DNA of 64,000 bases, from contig NZ_JARXWB010000012.1 in NCBI RefSeq assembly GCF_029892425.1, positions 124,001 through 188,000 of the forward strand, in the 5' to 3' direction. This document shows, piece after piece, positions 24,755-33,956 of this stretch. The stretch is from Bradyrhizobium sp. BR13661 (GTDB taxonomy: Bacteria > Pseudomonadota > Alphaproteobacteria > Rhizobiales > Xanthobacteraceae). The notes beneath the pieces are model-generated. The model ran no database searches, was not told the origin of the DNA, and saw only the letters and a program-made list of their open reading frames with translations. Made by a program: the position numbers and the translations under genes. The stretch's first letter is position 1. Each line of letters begins with the position of its first letter.

Positions 24755-25264
24755 TCAGGCGAACGCCATCGGCTTGTAGCGGCGCCAGGCGCCGATGGTC
24801 ACCAGCACGAAGAACACCAGCACGATGCCCTGCACCGCGGCGAACACCGGGCCGGAGGGCGGTGCCGGCGGCACCGCCGGTGCAAGCGCGGCGAGCGCCG
24901 GAATCTTCAAGAACGACTGGATGATCAGCACGAAGACGTTGAAATAGAGCGAGATCATCGCAGTCACGACATAGACCGGCCGCCACACGCCCGAGAGCTT
25001 CATGCCGTAGAGCGCGAAGCAGGCGATCGCGAGCAGCACCAGCGAGATGCCGGCGATGATGTAGGAGGGCAGCAGCTCCTTGAAGGGGAACAGGAAGCCC
25101 GTCGCATTGGTGAGGATGGTGAAGAACAGGAAGACCGCGGTGAGGCCCGGCATCGGCTTCGAGCCGAGCAGGCCGAACATCACGACGAGGCCGGCGGCGA
25201 TGGCGATCAGGCTGATGATGACATGGACCAGTGTGAAGGCTTGCAGGCTCATTCCGAGTACCAT
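24755..25264 (-). CDS. Four-helix integral membrane protein of unknown function
   Basis: 169 aa from an ATG with AGGAGA upstream. Four hydrophobic segments are visible, at about residues 10-30, 40-60, 65-88 and 95-118, plus a fifth near the C-terminus (GIVLVFFVLVTIGAWRRY). A Pro/Ala-rich linker (LAPAVPPAPPSGP) precedes the last. I do not recognise a named family. It is first in a two-gene unit with the chloroperoxidase-like hydrolase. Confidence 0.8.
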   Translation of the reverse strand: MVLGMSLQAFTLVHVIISLIAIAAGLVVMFGLLGSKPMPGLTAVFLFFTILTNATGFLFPFKELLPSYIIAGISLVLLAIACFALYGMKLSGVWRPVYVVTAMISLYFNVFVLIIQSFLKIPALAALAPAVPPAPPSGPVFAAVQGIVLVFFVLVTIGAWRRYKPMAFA

Positions 25265-25445
25265 GACATATCTCCTGTTCTCAGCATTGAGATCGGAGAA
25301 ATATTACGGTCCTTATCGGATTGCCACATGCGCACGATCACACATGCGCGTGCAGCCATGCATCATCGTGCGAATCGACAAATGCATGACTGAATTTATT
25401 GCAGCGCTGTCACAAACGATGGCAGCGTTCGACGATAGCGGAGAT

Positions 25446-25754
25446 TCAGACTTCCTTGGTGTCGAAGATCAGCAGGTCGGCGCCGCCGCTGGCGAATTTC
25501 GGCACGTCGCCTGCAGCCGCCTTGCCCTCTTCGCTTCCGAACGCCTTCTGGATGTCGGCCACGCTGTCGAAGCTGAGGATGGCGACGAGGTGAATGCCCG
25601 AGGGACCTGCGGGCGAGCCGACGGCACCGGTGCTGACGGCATATTTCTTCAGGCCGGGAAGTTTCTTGGCGAGCGGAATGTGGGTCTCGGCATAATGCTT
25701 GTCGAAGGCGGCAGTGTCTTTGGGCGTTTTATAGAGCACGACGAGTTCGGCCAT
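25446..25754 (-). CDS. EthD-family protein
   Basis: 102 aa. The small ferredoxin-like barrel of the EthD family is recognisable from VVLYKTPKDTAAFDKHYAET, HIPLAKKLPGLKKY and the C-terminal GGADLLIFDTKE. EthD proteins are dimeric and usually accompany oxidative degradation enzymes; most have no proven reaction. It appears to be a single-gene unit on the minus strand, with a dispersed repeat directly upstream. Confidence 0.87.
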   Translation of the reverse strand: MAELVVLYKTPKDTAAFDKHYAETHIPLAKKLPGLKKYAVSTGAVGSPAGPSGIHLVAILSFDSVADIQKAFGSEEGKAAAGDVPKFASGGADLLIFDTKEV

Positions 25755-25784
25755 TTAGTCCTCCCGTTAAGCGTTTTGTTTGTA

Positions 25785-25885
25785 GCTCCTCATGGTGAGG
25801 AGGCGCGCAAGCGCCGTCTCGAACCATGCAGGCCCGGCTGGGCCTTCATCCTTCGAGACGCCGCTTCGCGGCTCCTCAGGATGAG
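25785..25885. repeat. Dispersed intergenic repeat (CTCATGGTGAGGAG / GTCTCGAA type)
   Basis: Contains CTCATGGTGAGGAG, then CGTCTCGAACCATG, and in the second half CATCCTTCGAGACGCC with CTCCTCAGGATGAGGAG, so the two halves form an inverted pair. I recognise this as a common intergenic element of Bradyrhizobium and relatives. A similar copy lies at 42838-42942. Confidence 0.72.
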
Positions 25886-25955
25886 GAGATAGTCTGCAGT
25901 TGTCGGCAAAATCGCAAGTCACATTCGACTTGCCATTTGCTTGTCTTGTCCTTGA

Positions 25956-27674
25956 CTAAAGCGCCGGTTTTGCGGCGTCGCCGAGATAACCGTGCAGTGA
26001 GGCGACCACCTGCGCGCCTTCGCCGATGGCGCCGCCGACGCGTTTGACCGAGCCGGAGCGGACGTCGCCGACGGCGTAGACACCGGGAACAGACGTTTCC
26101 AACGGCGCGACCAGCCGACCCTGGTTCTGTTCGGACTGCGCGCCTGTCACGACGAAGCCGCCGCGATCGAGCGTGACGCCGCAGCCGTCGAGCCAGCCGG
26201 TGGCGGGATCGGCGCCAACGAACAAGAAGAGATTCCTGATGTCGGCGGAATCCTCATCCGTAGACAGCCGGCTCTTCCAGCGGATCCGCCGCAGCAGCGA
26301 GGCCTCGTCGCCCTCGAGCGCCGATATCTCGGTGTTGAACAGCAGCTCGATGTTCGGCGTCGCCTCGATGCGCTCGATGAGATAACGCGACATGCTGGCG
26401 CCTAGGCCGCCGCCGCGGATGATCATCAGCACCTTCTTGGCGTGGCCTGACAGAAATACTGCGGCCTGCCCGGCCGAATTGCCGGCGCCGACAAGCGCGA
26501 CCTCCTCGCCGGCACACAGCTTCGCCTCGACAGGGGACGCCCAGTACCAGACGCCGCGCCCCTCGAACTTGTCGAGGTTGGCGATATCAGGCCTGCGATA
26601 GCGCGCGCCGCTTGCGACCACCACCGAACGCGAGCGCAGGGCATCGCTGCCGTCGAGAGCGACGGAAAAAGCCCCGTCCTTGCGGGTGCAGTCGAGCGAC
26701 TGCACCGTGACGGGGATCATGATGTCCGCGCCGAATTTTTGCGCCTGGTTGAACGCGCGTGCCGTGAGCGCCAGGCCGGAAATGCCGGTCGGAAAACCCA
26801 GATAGTTTTCGATGCGCGCGCTGGCGCCGGCCTGGCCGCCGAACGCTCTGGTATCGAGCACCGCGACCGATAGCCCCTCGGAGGCCGCATACACCGCGGT
26901 CGCAAGCCCCGCCGGGCCGCAGCCGACGATCGCGACATCATAGATGCGATCATTGCGCGGACCGCCGATCATGCCGATCGCGCGCGCAAGCTCGGTCTCG
27001 CCAGGGTTGCGCAGCACCGCGCCATCGGGCGTGACGACCAGCGGCCAATCCTCAGGTTTGGGCGAATAGCGCGCGATCAGCTCGGCGGCATCGCGATCCC
27101 TGTCGGGATCAAGCAGATGATGCGGCTGGCCGTTGCGGGTGAGAAAACCCAGCAACCGCACCACGCCGGCCGAATGCGATGGACCGATCAGCACGATGCC
27201 GCCGACGCCGGCCTGCAGCAGATTGACGCGGCGCAGGATCAGCGCGCGCATGATGCGCTCGCCGAGTTCGGCCTCGGCGACCAGCAGCGCACGCAGGCGC
27301 TCCGGCGGCAGCAGCAGCGTCTCGACATCGCCCTCGGCGCGGCCATCGACCAGCGCCGGACGGCCTGAGAGCTGGCTGAGCTCGGCCAGAAATTGCCCGG
27401 GCCCCTGGTCGATCAACGGTGAGACATGGCCGAGGCCGTCGCGCTGGGTGATCGCGACGTGGCCCTTCAGCACGACGAACATGCCCGGCCCCGGCTTGCC
27501 GGTTTCGAACAGCAGCTCGCCGTCCTTGTAGGTGCGAAGCTCGCCGAAATGCCTGAGGCGCTCGATCTCGGCCGGCGTCAACGTCGGAAACGTCTGCTCG
27601 GGGCGGATGAAACGCGACATCATCGCGGTCCGATCGGTCTGGTCCTGCTCGTTCTGCCCCATGGCCACGTCCAT
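25956..27674 (-). CDS. FAD-dependent oxidoreductase with N-terminal cyclic-nucleotide-binding domain
   Basis: 572 aa from the ATG at 27674 (TTGGAG just upstream); a TTG at 27683 and an ATG at 27662 are alternatives. Residues 20-140 are a cNMP-binding-like barrel (GELLFETGKPGPGMFVVLKG). After a linker, a thioredoxin-reductase-like fold follows, with FAD site AIVGCGPAGLATAVYAA, NADP-type site ALVGAGNSAGQAAVF, and C-terminal GVYAVGDVRSGSVKR. The redox CxxC of thioredoxin reductase is absent; the position reads WASPVEAKLC. It therefore cannot be a normal thioredoxin reductase and may be a ferredoxin/flavodoxin or small-molecule reductase tuned by a nucleotide. The gene stands alone. Confidence 0.88.
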   Translation of the reverse strand: MDVAMGQNEQDQTDRTAMMSRFIRPEQTFPTLTPAEIERLRHFGELRTYKDGELLFETGKPGPGMFVVLKGHVAITQRDGLGHVSPLIDQGPGQFLAELSQLSGRPALVDGRAEGDVETLLLPPERLRALLVAEAELGERIMRALILRRVNLLQAGVGGIVLIGPSHSAGVVRLLGFLTRNGQPHHLLDPDRDRDAAELIARYSPKPEDWPLVVTPDGAVLRNPGETELARAIGMIGGPRNDRIYDVAIVGCGPAGLATAVYAASEGLSVAVLDTRAFGGQAGASARIENYLGFPTGISGLALTARAFNQAQKFGADIMIPVTVQSLDCTRKDGAFSVALDGSDALRSRSVVVASGARYRRPDIANLDKFEGRGVWYWASPVEAKLCAGEEVALVGAGNSAGQAAVFLSGHAKKVLMIIRGGGLGASMSRYLIERIEATPNIELLFNTEISALEGDEASLLRRIRWKSRLSTDEDSADIRNLFLFVGADPATGWLDGCGVTLDRGGFVVTGAQSEQNQGRLVAPLETSVPGVYAVGDVRSGSVKRVGGAIGEGAQVVASLHGYLGDAAKPAL

Positions 27675-27689
27675 GCACTCCAAAGTTCA

Positions 27690-27772
27690 GGAGCGTGATC
27701 CGGAAAAGTGTGAAGCGGTTTTCCGAAAAGATCATGCTCAAACAATAACCTAAAGCGCGACGCGCTTTAGGT
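27690..27772. repeat. Palindromic dispersed repeat with terminator-like end
   Basis: GAGCGTGATCCGGAAAA and TTTTCCGAAAAGATCATGCTC form imperfect arms, a motif I recognise as very frequent in Bradyrhizobium intergenic DNA. Next to it ACCTAAAGCGCG / CGCGCTTTAGGT (27748-27772) is a perfect 12-bp inverted repeat that contains the stop codon of the adjacent minus-strand gene and may act as its terminator. Confidence 0.7.
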
Positions 27773-27955
27773 CCCGGCCTTGCCGGCGGCTCCCTCATCT
27801 AGGGAACCATCTTCGTTTTGCGAGGGATCACCGCTTGCGGCGCGTTCGCGCGCCTGCGCCTTGCGCCGCTTCAGGTTTTCCCGCAGCGCCGATTTCAGGC
27901 GGTCGTCCCGCGATCCCTTCGCTTGTTTCGTGGTCTTGTCGTTCTCGTCGGCCAT
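27767..27955 (-). CDS. Small charged protein of unknown function
   Basis: 62 aa from the ATG at 27955. Very hydrophilic and rich in Lys, Arg, Asp and Glu: MADENDKTTKQAKGSRDDRL, then LRENLKRRKAQARERA, with an acidic/Gly-Ala tail. No membrane segment. Likely largely helical and disordered. I recall similar short proteins in Bradyrhizobium but know no function. The stop lies inside a palindromic repeat. Confidence 0.6.
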   Translation of the reverse strand: MADENDKTTKQAKGSRDDRLKSALRENLKRRKAQARERAASGDPSQNEDGSLDEGAAGKAGT

Positions 27956-28270
27956 CAAGCGTCCATCCAGCAGATGACGGGTAACATGCCCTGAGAATGC
28001 GGCAGCTCAAGAGCCCCTGATGCTCTCGATCGTGCGAAATCCAAAATGGGTCGAATCCGCTGCGGCGGCCAACTGGCCAGTTGGCCGGGGAATCGGAACC
28101 AAATTCGACGGAGAGTTGGTCGTTTCGGGCGAAAACGGCCGTAATATCCCCGATATCGCTCCGATTTTCTCGTTTTGGCCGTCCTTGCAAGCTTGCACAG
28201 CGGGGAGGCCTGTGGCAGATATCGGCCCGCTTGGTAGGCCCCTGTGGCGGCCGATTCTTATCCCAGCATT
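27956..28270. other. Gap before tRNA-Thr, with a perfect 20-bp palindrome
   Basis: No credible gene; the readings across it run antisense through tRNA-Thr. A perfect palindrome GGCCAACTGGCCAGTTGGCC lies at 28067-28086. The rest has ordinary composition and presumably holds the tRNA promoter. Confidence 0.5.
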
Positions 28271-28345
28271 GCTGCCGTAGCTCAGTGGTAGAGCACTCCA
28301 TTGGTAATGGAGAGGTCGACAGTTCAATCCTGTCTGGCAGCACCA
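28271..28345 (+). tRNA. tRNA-Thr (GGT)
   Basis: A 75-nt cloverleaf with GCTGCCG acceptor, D-arm TAGCTCAGTGGTAGAGCA, anticodon stem CTCCA/TGGAG with loop TTGGTAA (anticodon GGT), T-arm ACAGTTCAATCCTGT and encoded CCA. The acceptor ends in one G-U pair. Confidence 0.97.
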
Positions 28346-28384
28346 TTCATCTTCAGAAAATGAACATGGATCGGCATTCTCGCG

Positions 28385-28880
28385 GCACCGAACGCCCGAG
28401 TTTTGCTCGTCTTCGTTGCCCTCCTCTTGTGAAGAGGGCGCAGGGAAGACCGGGTGCCGACGAGGCACCCGCGGTCCGCTGCGCGAAAATGTAGCGCAAG
28501 GAAACCGCACAGCAGCATACAGGTGACGCCGAACACTCGGCCTTCCCTGCGCGATGGTTGGACGGCTTATGCCGCGCTCTCCCCGGAGACGAATTCTTGT
28601 TGTCTCCGTCGCCCTCGCGGAATTCACCGGCACCGCGCCGGTTGACGCCAGTGCCGCCTCCGCAAAGGCTTGACCGTAGCGACGACGGCCAGGACCACAC
28701 GGTTTTGCCGTACGCATGGGCGCCGTTCGTACGACACGGCTTGTGCCGGGCTCACGGGGTTCGGCTCAATCCTCCGCCCGCCCTGCCCTCACATCCGCGC
28801 CGGCGCTGCCGCGTCCACCGCTTCCCCAACCCACGTTCGTGACGACGTACGATCGCCCCTCTCCAACGGGCCGGGATGGC
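28385..28880. repeat. Long dispersed Bradyrhizobium-type noncoding repeat
   Basis: This stretch after tRNA-Thr has open frames but no protein character. I recognise several parts (the segments around 28440-28480, 28500-28560 and 28570-28650, for example GATGGTTGGACGGCTTATG and CCCCGGAGACGAATTCTTG) as recurring in Bradyrhizobium genomes, where they are often annotated as small hypothetical ORFs. Borders are approximate. Bases 28881-29018 hold nothing I can identify. Confidence 0.55.
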
Positions 28881-29018
28881 GCAGAGAATGCCGTAAAACC
28901 GAATTTCGGTAAAGTGGAATATTTTTGCGGGAGGGGATTGACGGAGTTTGGCGGGAGGGGGGTGTTTTGCCCGACGGATTGCGGCGGCGCGGCCCATCTG
29001 TACGTTTGATCGGCCGCT

Positions 29019-29894
29019 TTAGGAAGTTTCGCCCCAGGTGCCGCCTGTTAGCCTCATTCCGAACTTGGAGCGGGCTTCTTCGACGAACGCTTTTAAAGTT
29101 GATGCCGTACTACCTACACAAGGCGGCTGGCCCCCCACCGGGAGAATGAATCCTCTCTGTCCAACTCCAAAATAGATTCCGATCCCGCGTTCTATTTCAT
29201 TCGACGCCAGAATGGCGAAGCCGCCAGCGGGCTCCCATGGAAAATGAGAGTCTTCGACTGCCTGGAGGTATTCGAGCTGCCTTGAAATTCGAGCATCTAC
29301 AACACGAACGACACACCCGCTGATTGCTCCTACCGTGGGCTGTTTTCGGCCAACACAATCCCAGCAAAGGGCCTCCATCGCGTCAGATGCAACCGAAAAC
29401 TCCTTCTCGCCGCATGTCACTGGATCGGATCTCAGAACCCTTCCATCTTCTTCGACAGAGAACCGCTCCGCCGCCCCACTGTATTCTTTTTTCAGTTGAA
29501 GAAACCGATTCCACTCGTCGGTGTCACCGATATGCGCGTTGATAGCTTGCCGAACCTCACCACGCTCAATGACGAACAATTCCTTCTTCGCCGCGTTCTT
29601 CAATACCAGAAAATCCGCGTCGAGGATGTTTCTAGATGCAATCCATTCCGTAGGATCGAGTACGGGTTCGGCGGCGATGGCCAATTTCAGAGCTGATACC
29701 GCCGAATAAGCGGCATCGAAATTTCCTGCAAATCCGATAGCAAGCTCGCCGGTCACTATTTGAATTTTTAGGCTATGAAACTCGCCGTTGACCGGGCCGA
29801 TATCACCTTTGAGCGTGAAATGTTCATGGCTCAGGAGCGTGTCTCCTACCATGAAGCAAATGTCCGGTTCCGCATGGGCGACCACAAGCGTCAT
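29019..29894 (-). CDS. Proteasome/HslV-like Ntn-hydrolase-fold protein
   Basis: 291 aa, not a family I know by name. The N-terminus is MTLVVAH, so methionine removal would expose Thr1. Asp lies at mature position 17 (VGDTLLS), as in proteasome beta subunits and HslV. A lysine at mature position 42 stands 11 residues before GFAGN; in HslV the catalytic Lys33 stands 12 before GFAG. A later segment, DFLVLKNAAKKELFVIERGE then HIGDTDEW, resembles the HslV beta-hairpin and IGSG region. About 110 extra C-terminal residues follow. It may therefore be a self-activating threonine protease or amidase. Base composition is clearly less GC-rich than its neighbours, suggesting acquisition. The upstream membrane hydrolase gene is on the same strand. 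Confidence 0.72.
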   Translation of the reverse strand: MTLVVAHAEPDICFMVGDTLLSHEHFTLKGDIGPVNGEFHSLKIQIVTGELAIGFAGNFDAAYSAVSALKLAIAAEPVLDPTEWIASRNILDADFLVLKNAAKKELFVIERGEVRQAINAHIGDTDEWNRFLQLKKEYSGAAERFSVEEDGRVLRSDPVTCGEKEFSVASDAMEALCWDCVGRKQPTVGAISGCVVRVVDARISRQLEYLQAVEDSHFPWEPAGGFAILASNEIERGIGIYFGVGQRGFILPVGGQPPCVGSTASTLKAFVEEARSKFGMRLTGGTWGETS

Positions 29895-29921
29895 GACTAT
29901 TACTGACCGATTAAGCTCGTA

Positions 29922-30004
29922 GATGGGTTGAGCGCAGCGAAACCCGTCAACGCTCCTTCCGCGCGGAAAAATGATGGGTTTCGCAAGTGCTCAACCATCC
30001 TACG
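29922..30004. repeat. Dispersed inverted repeat between two minus-strand genes
   Basis: GTAGATGGGTTGAGCGCAGC at one end and GGGTTTCGCAAGTGCTCAAC near the other form an imperfect inverted repeat around GAAACCC / GGGTTTC. I recognise this pattern as a common Bradyrhizobium intergenic element. It separates the membrane hydrolase and the proteasome-like gene. Confidence 0.65.
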
Positions 30005-30014
30005 CATTCAACGA

Positions 30015-31817
<1,803 letters not shown>

Positions 31818-32030
31818 AATGGGCCTCCTATTGAAATTCGAAAGTTGTCAATATTCGAGGAGCCTAATACAGGTTGCGCGGCCTGCCAACCGCGAATGGA
31901 CGACCGAGGGGCCTTTCCCATGCGGAAACACCGCAACTGATCCGAGCGGCAGAGGTACGGTGAACTTCGTAGGGCAGGATGGCCAGATCGTAGCTCGCAA
32001 GGCGGGGCGAGACGTATCGGGGAGCGAAAC

Positions 32031-32903
32031 GTGCGGACCGGGATTATCACACGTCTCATCCTGACGGTTCTCGCAACATTCGAGATCATTACCATCGCTT
32101 CGGCGGGCGATCTGGTGAAGTTCGACAATGCGCCCGTCATCATGGGCCGTCTCCAGCAGCAGCGGGCGCGCGAGCGCGGCGAAACGCCGACCAACAATCC
32201 CGATGAGATCGAAGGCTATCTCTCCAGGCCTGACGGACCCGGCCCTTTCCCCGCGGTCGTCTATCTCCACGGCTGCTCCGGGCTGCTGGACAATACCCGC
32301 AGCCGGATGGCGGAGCTGCTCACAGGCTGGGGCTACGTCTCGCTCATGGTGGACAGCTTTACGACCCGCGGCATCGAACACGCTTGTGAGGCGGAGACGG
32401 TTATCCGGCAGGACGTGCTGCGTGCACGACAAAGGGACGCACTGGGCGCATTGAGCTATCTTGCGAAGCTTCCCTACGTCGATCCGAGGCGAATTGCAGT
32501 TGTTGGGTCATCGCAGGGCGGCATCGTCGCGCTACAATTGGCCTCGACCCATTCGGCCGATTATTTCGCAGTTCCGGATGGGCTGAGATTCAGGGCTGCG
32601 GTCGCCTACTATCCCCTATGCGCGCTTGCCACCGACCAGTTGACCATTCCGACCACGATCCTGATCGGCGCCCTCGACGACTGGAGTCCGGCCAGGGATT
32701 GCGAACTCCTGATGGAACGGCGTGCGGGCAAGGGGGCGCGCGTCAAGCTTACGATCTATCCCGGAGCCTATCATGCCTTTGATGCCCCGAACCTCGCCGA
32801 GGGAATGCGGCTGTTCGGCCACTGGCTCAAATACGACGCGAATGCGGCATCGCGTTCAATCCAGGACATGCACGACTTCCTGGCAACCGAACTGAACGAA
32901 TGA
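32031..32903 (+). CDS. Exported dienelactone-hydrolase-family protein
   Basis: 290 aa from a GTG preceded by GGGAG. A signal peptide is seen (hydrophobic residues 7-23, cleavage after ASA). The alpha/beta hydrolase triad is complete: nucleophile in GSSQGGIVALQL, acid in GALDDWSP, His in YPGAYHAFD. The oxyanion region is VVYLHGCSG. It is probably a periplasmic esterase of unknown substrate. It is divergent from the membrane-anchored hydrolase across a 213-base gap in which I see no clear regulatory motif. Confidence 0.88.
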   Translation: MRTGIITRLILTVLATFEIITIASAGDLVKFDNAPVIMGRLQQQRARERGETPTNNPDEIEGYLSRPDGPGPFPAVVYLHGCSGLLDNTRSRMAELLTGWGYVSLMVDSFTTRGIEHACEAETVIRQDVLRARQRDALGALSYLAKLPYVDPRRIAVVGSSQGGIVALQLASTHSADYFAVPDGLRFRAAVAYYPLCALATDQLTIPTTILIGALDDWSPARDCELLMERRAGKGARVKLTIYPGAYHAFDAPNLAEGMRLFGHWLKYDANAASRSIQDMHDFLATELNE

Positions 32904-32997
32904 GCCGCGCAGGTAAGGTTAATTCTTCCTTTCGATTGTCGCTAAAATTTTATCTATTATCGTCCTTGGCATTCGAGACGAACCGGAGCCTTCAATA

Positions 32998-33102
32998 GTG
33001 TTTGCGTTTTGCCTGATCGTGACTGGAACTGCGTTGCTTCTCTCCGGCCTGGTCGCCTTCGGCCTTCATCAAAATTCGCTGCACTCGATCGCGCTGCTGT
33101 AG
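32998..33102 (+). CDS. Possible 34-residue membrane peptide
   Basis: GTG start at 32998 with CGGAG 9 bases upstream. The product is a single hydrophobic helix (FCLIVTGTALLLSGLVAFGL) with a short polar tail ending HSIALL. The ribosome-binding site and hydrophobicity support it, but nothing else does; it may be chance. Confidence 0.35.
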   Translation: MFAFCLIVTGTALLLSGLVAFGLHQNSLHSIALL

Positions 33103-33115
33103 CCGACCAACGCCC

Positions 33116-33655
33116 TCACGGAATCGGCGGCAATCTCTGTTCTGCAATCACCCGCACCGGCGGGAACGTCACGCAGTCCACCACGTCGAACAGCACCGTG
33201 ATGTCTTGGTCGAAAGACCGCGCAAATGCGATCGCATCATCGCGCTTCGCATCCGCGATGCGCGTCCCCAGGGTGCAATGCGGCGTCCAGGCGCCGGGGC
33301 GATAGTGAGGTCGACAGTGAGCGGGATCGATGGCTTCGCCGATCGCGGCGTGCCACCGCGCGAGCGCCGGGTCACTCGTGGGCTCCGCCCACAGGACCAG
33401 CGGGGGGCCGGAGAACCAGCGGATGCGCTTGAACGCGATGCGCAATTGCGCATCGCTATTCACCGCGCGCAGCATCGCCTCCCATGCGGTTTTCGCCTCG
33501 ATCTCGGGCGAATCGTAGATTGCGAACGTCAGATGCGGCCGGTAGCCGAGAGCGCGCATCGAGGGCTCGTCCTCGAACGCCGCGACCTGGTCCCACAATC
33601 GTTCGACCTCGCCCGCGGAGGCATCATCGGCTCGAAGGTTGATCGCGATTGCCAT
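33116..33655 (-). CDS. 2H phosphoesterase (2'-5' RNA ligase family)
   Basis: 179 aa from the ATG at 33655 (MAIAINLRADD); the in-frame extension to 33805 has no family character. Both HxT motifs of the 2H superfamily are present: PHLTFAIYD near residue 45 and PHCTLGT near 125, about 80 residues apart as expected. Members act as cyclic phosphodiesterases or RNA ligases on 2'-5' or 2',3'-cyclic ends. The gene is isolated, so its substrate cannot be guessed. Confidence 0.86.
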   Translation of the reverse strand: MAIAINLRADDASAGEVERLWDQVAAFEDEPSMRALGYRPHLTFAIYDSPEIEAKTAWEAMLRAVNSDAQLRIAFKRIRWFSGPPLVLWAEPTSDPALARWHAAIGEAIDPAHCRPHYRPGAWTPHCTLGTRIADAKRDDAIAFARSFDQDITVLFDVVDCVTFPPVRVIAEQRLPPIP

Positions 33656-33956
33656 TGTTGAACGCGTCGGAGACCAGGCCCTCATCTTTAGCTGATAGGC
33701 CGAGGTCTGCAACGGGTCGAAATCAGCGGCTGCGTGAAGCAAGGCCGGTCCTGCGCACCGACGATTTCCATATCGAGATTCGGCAACTCGTGTCCTTTCC
33801 GGCAAGATAATTCCTGTCCGACTCCGCTCCCTCCGAATTTCGATAGGCCGTTTAATCGCATCGATACTCTACGCCGGTAGGCTGCGTGCGACGCGCCTAC
33901 GAAGCTCAGGCCGGGCCGCGAGACGCAAGGATTCCGAACGTGGGGAGATCTGTCGA

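Noticed and set aside
27828..28346. Open frame antisense to tRNA-Thr (opening MVLPDRIELSTSPLP)
   Set aside because: This is a familiar spurious translation of the tRNA region and has no ribosome-binding site or domain.
33300..33325. GAGGTCGACAGT match to the tRNA-Thr 3' region as an att site
   Set aside because: Only 12 bases match, inside a conserved coding gene, with no integrase; chance is sufficient.
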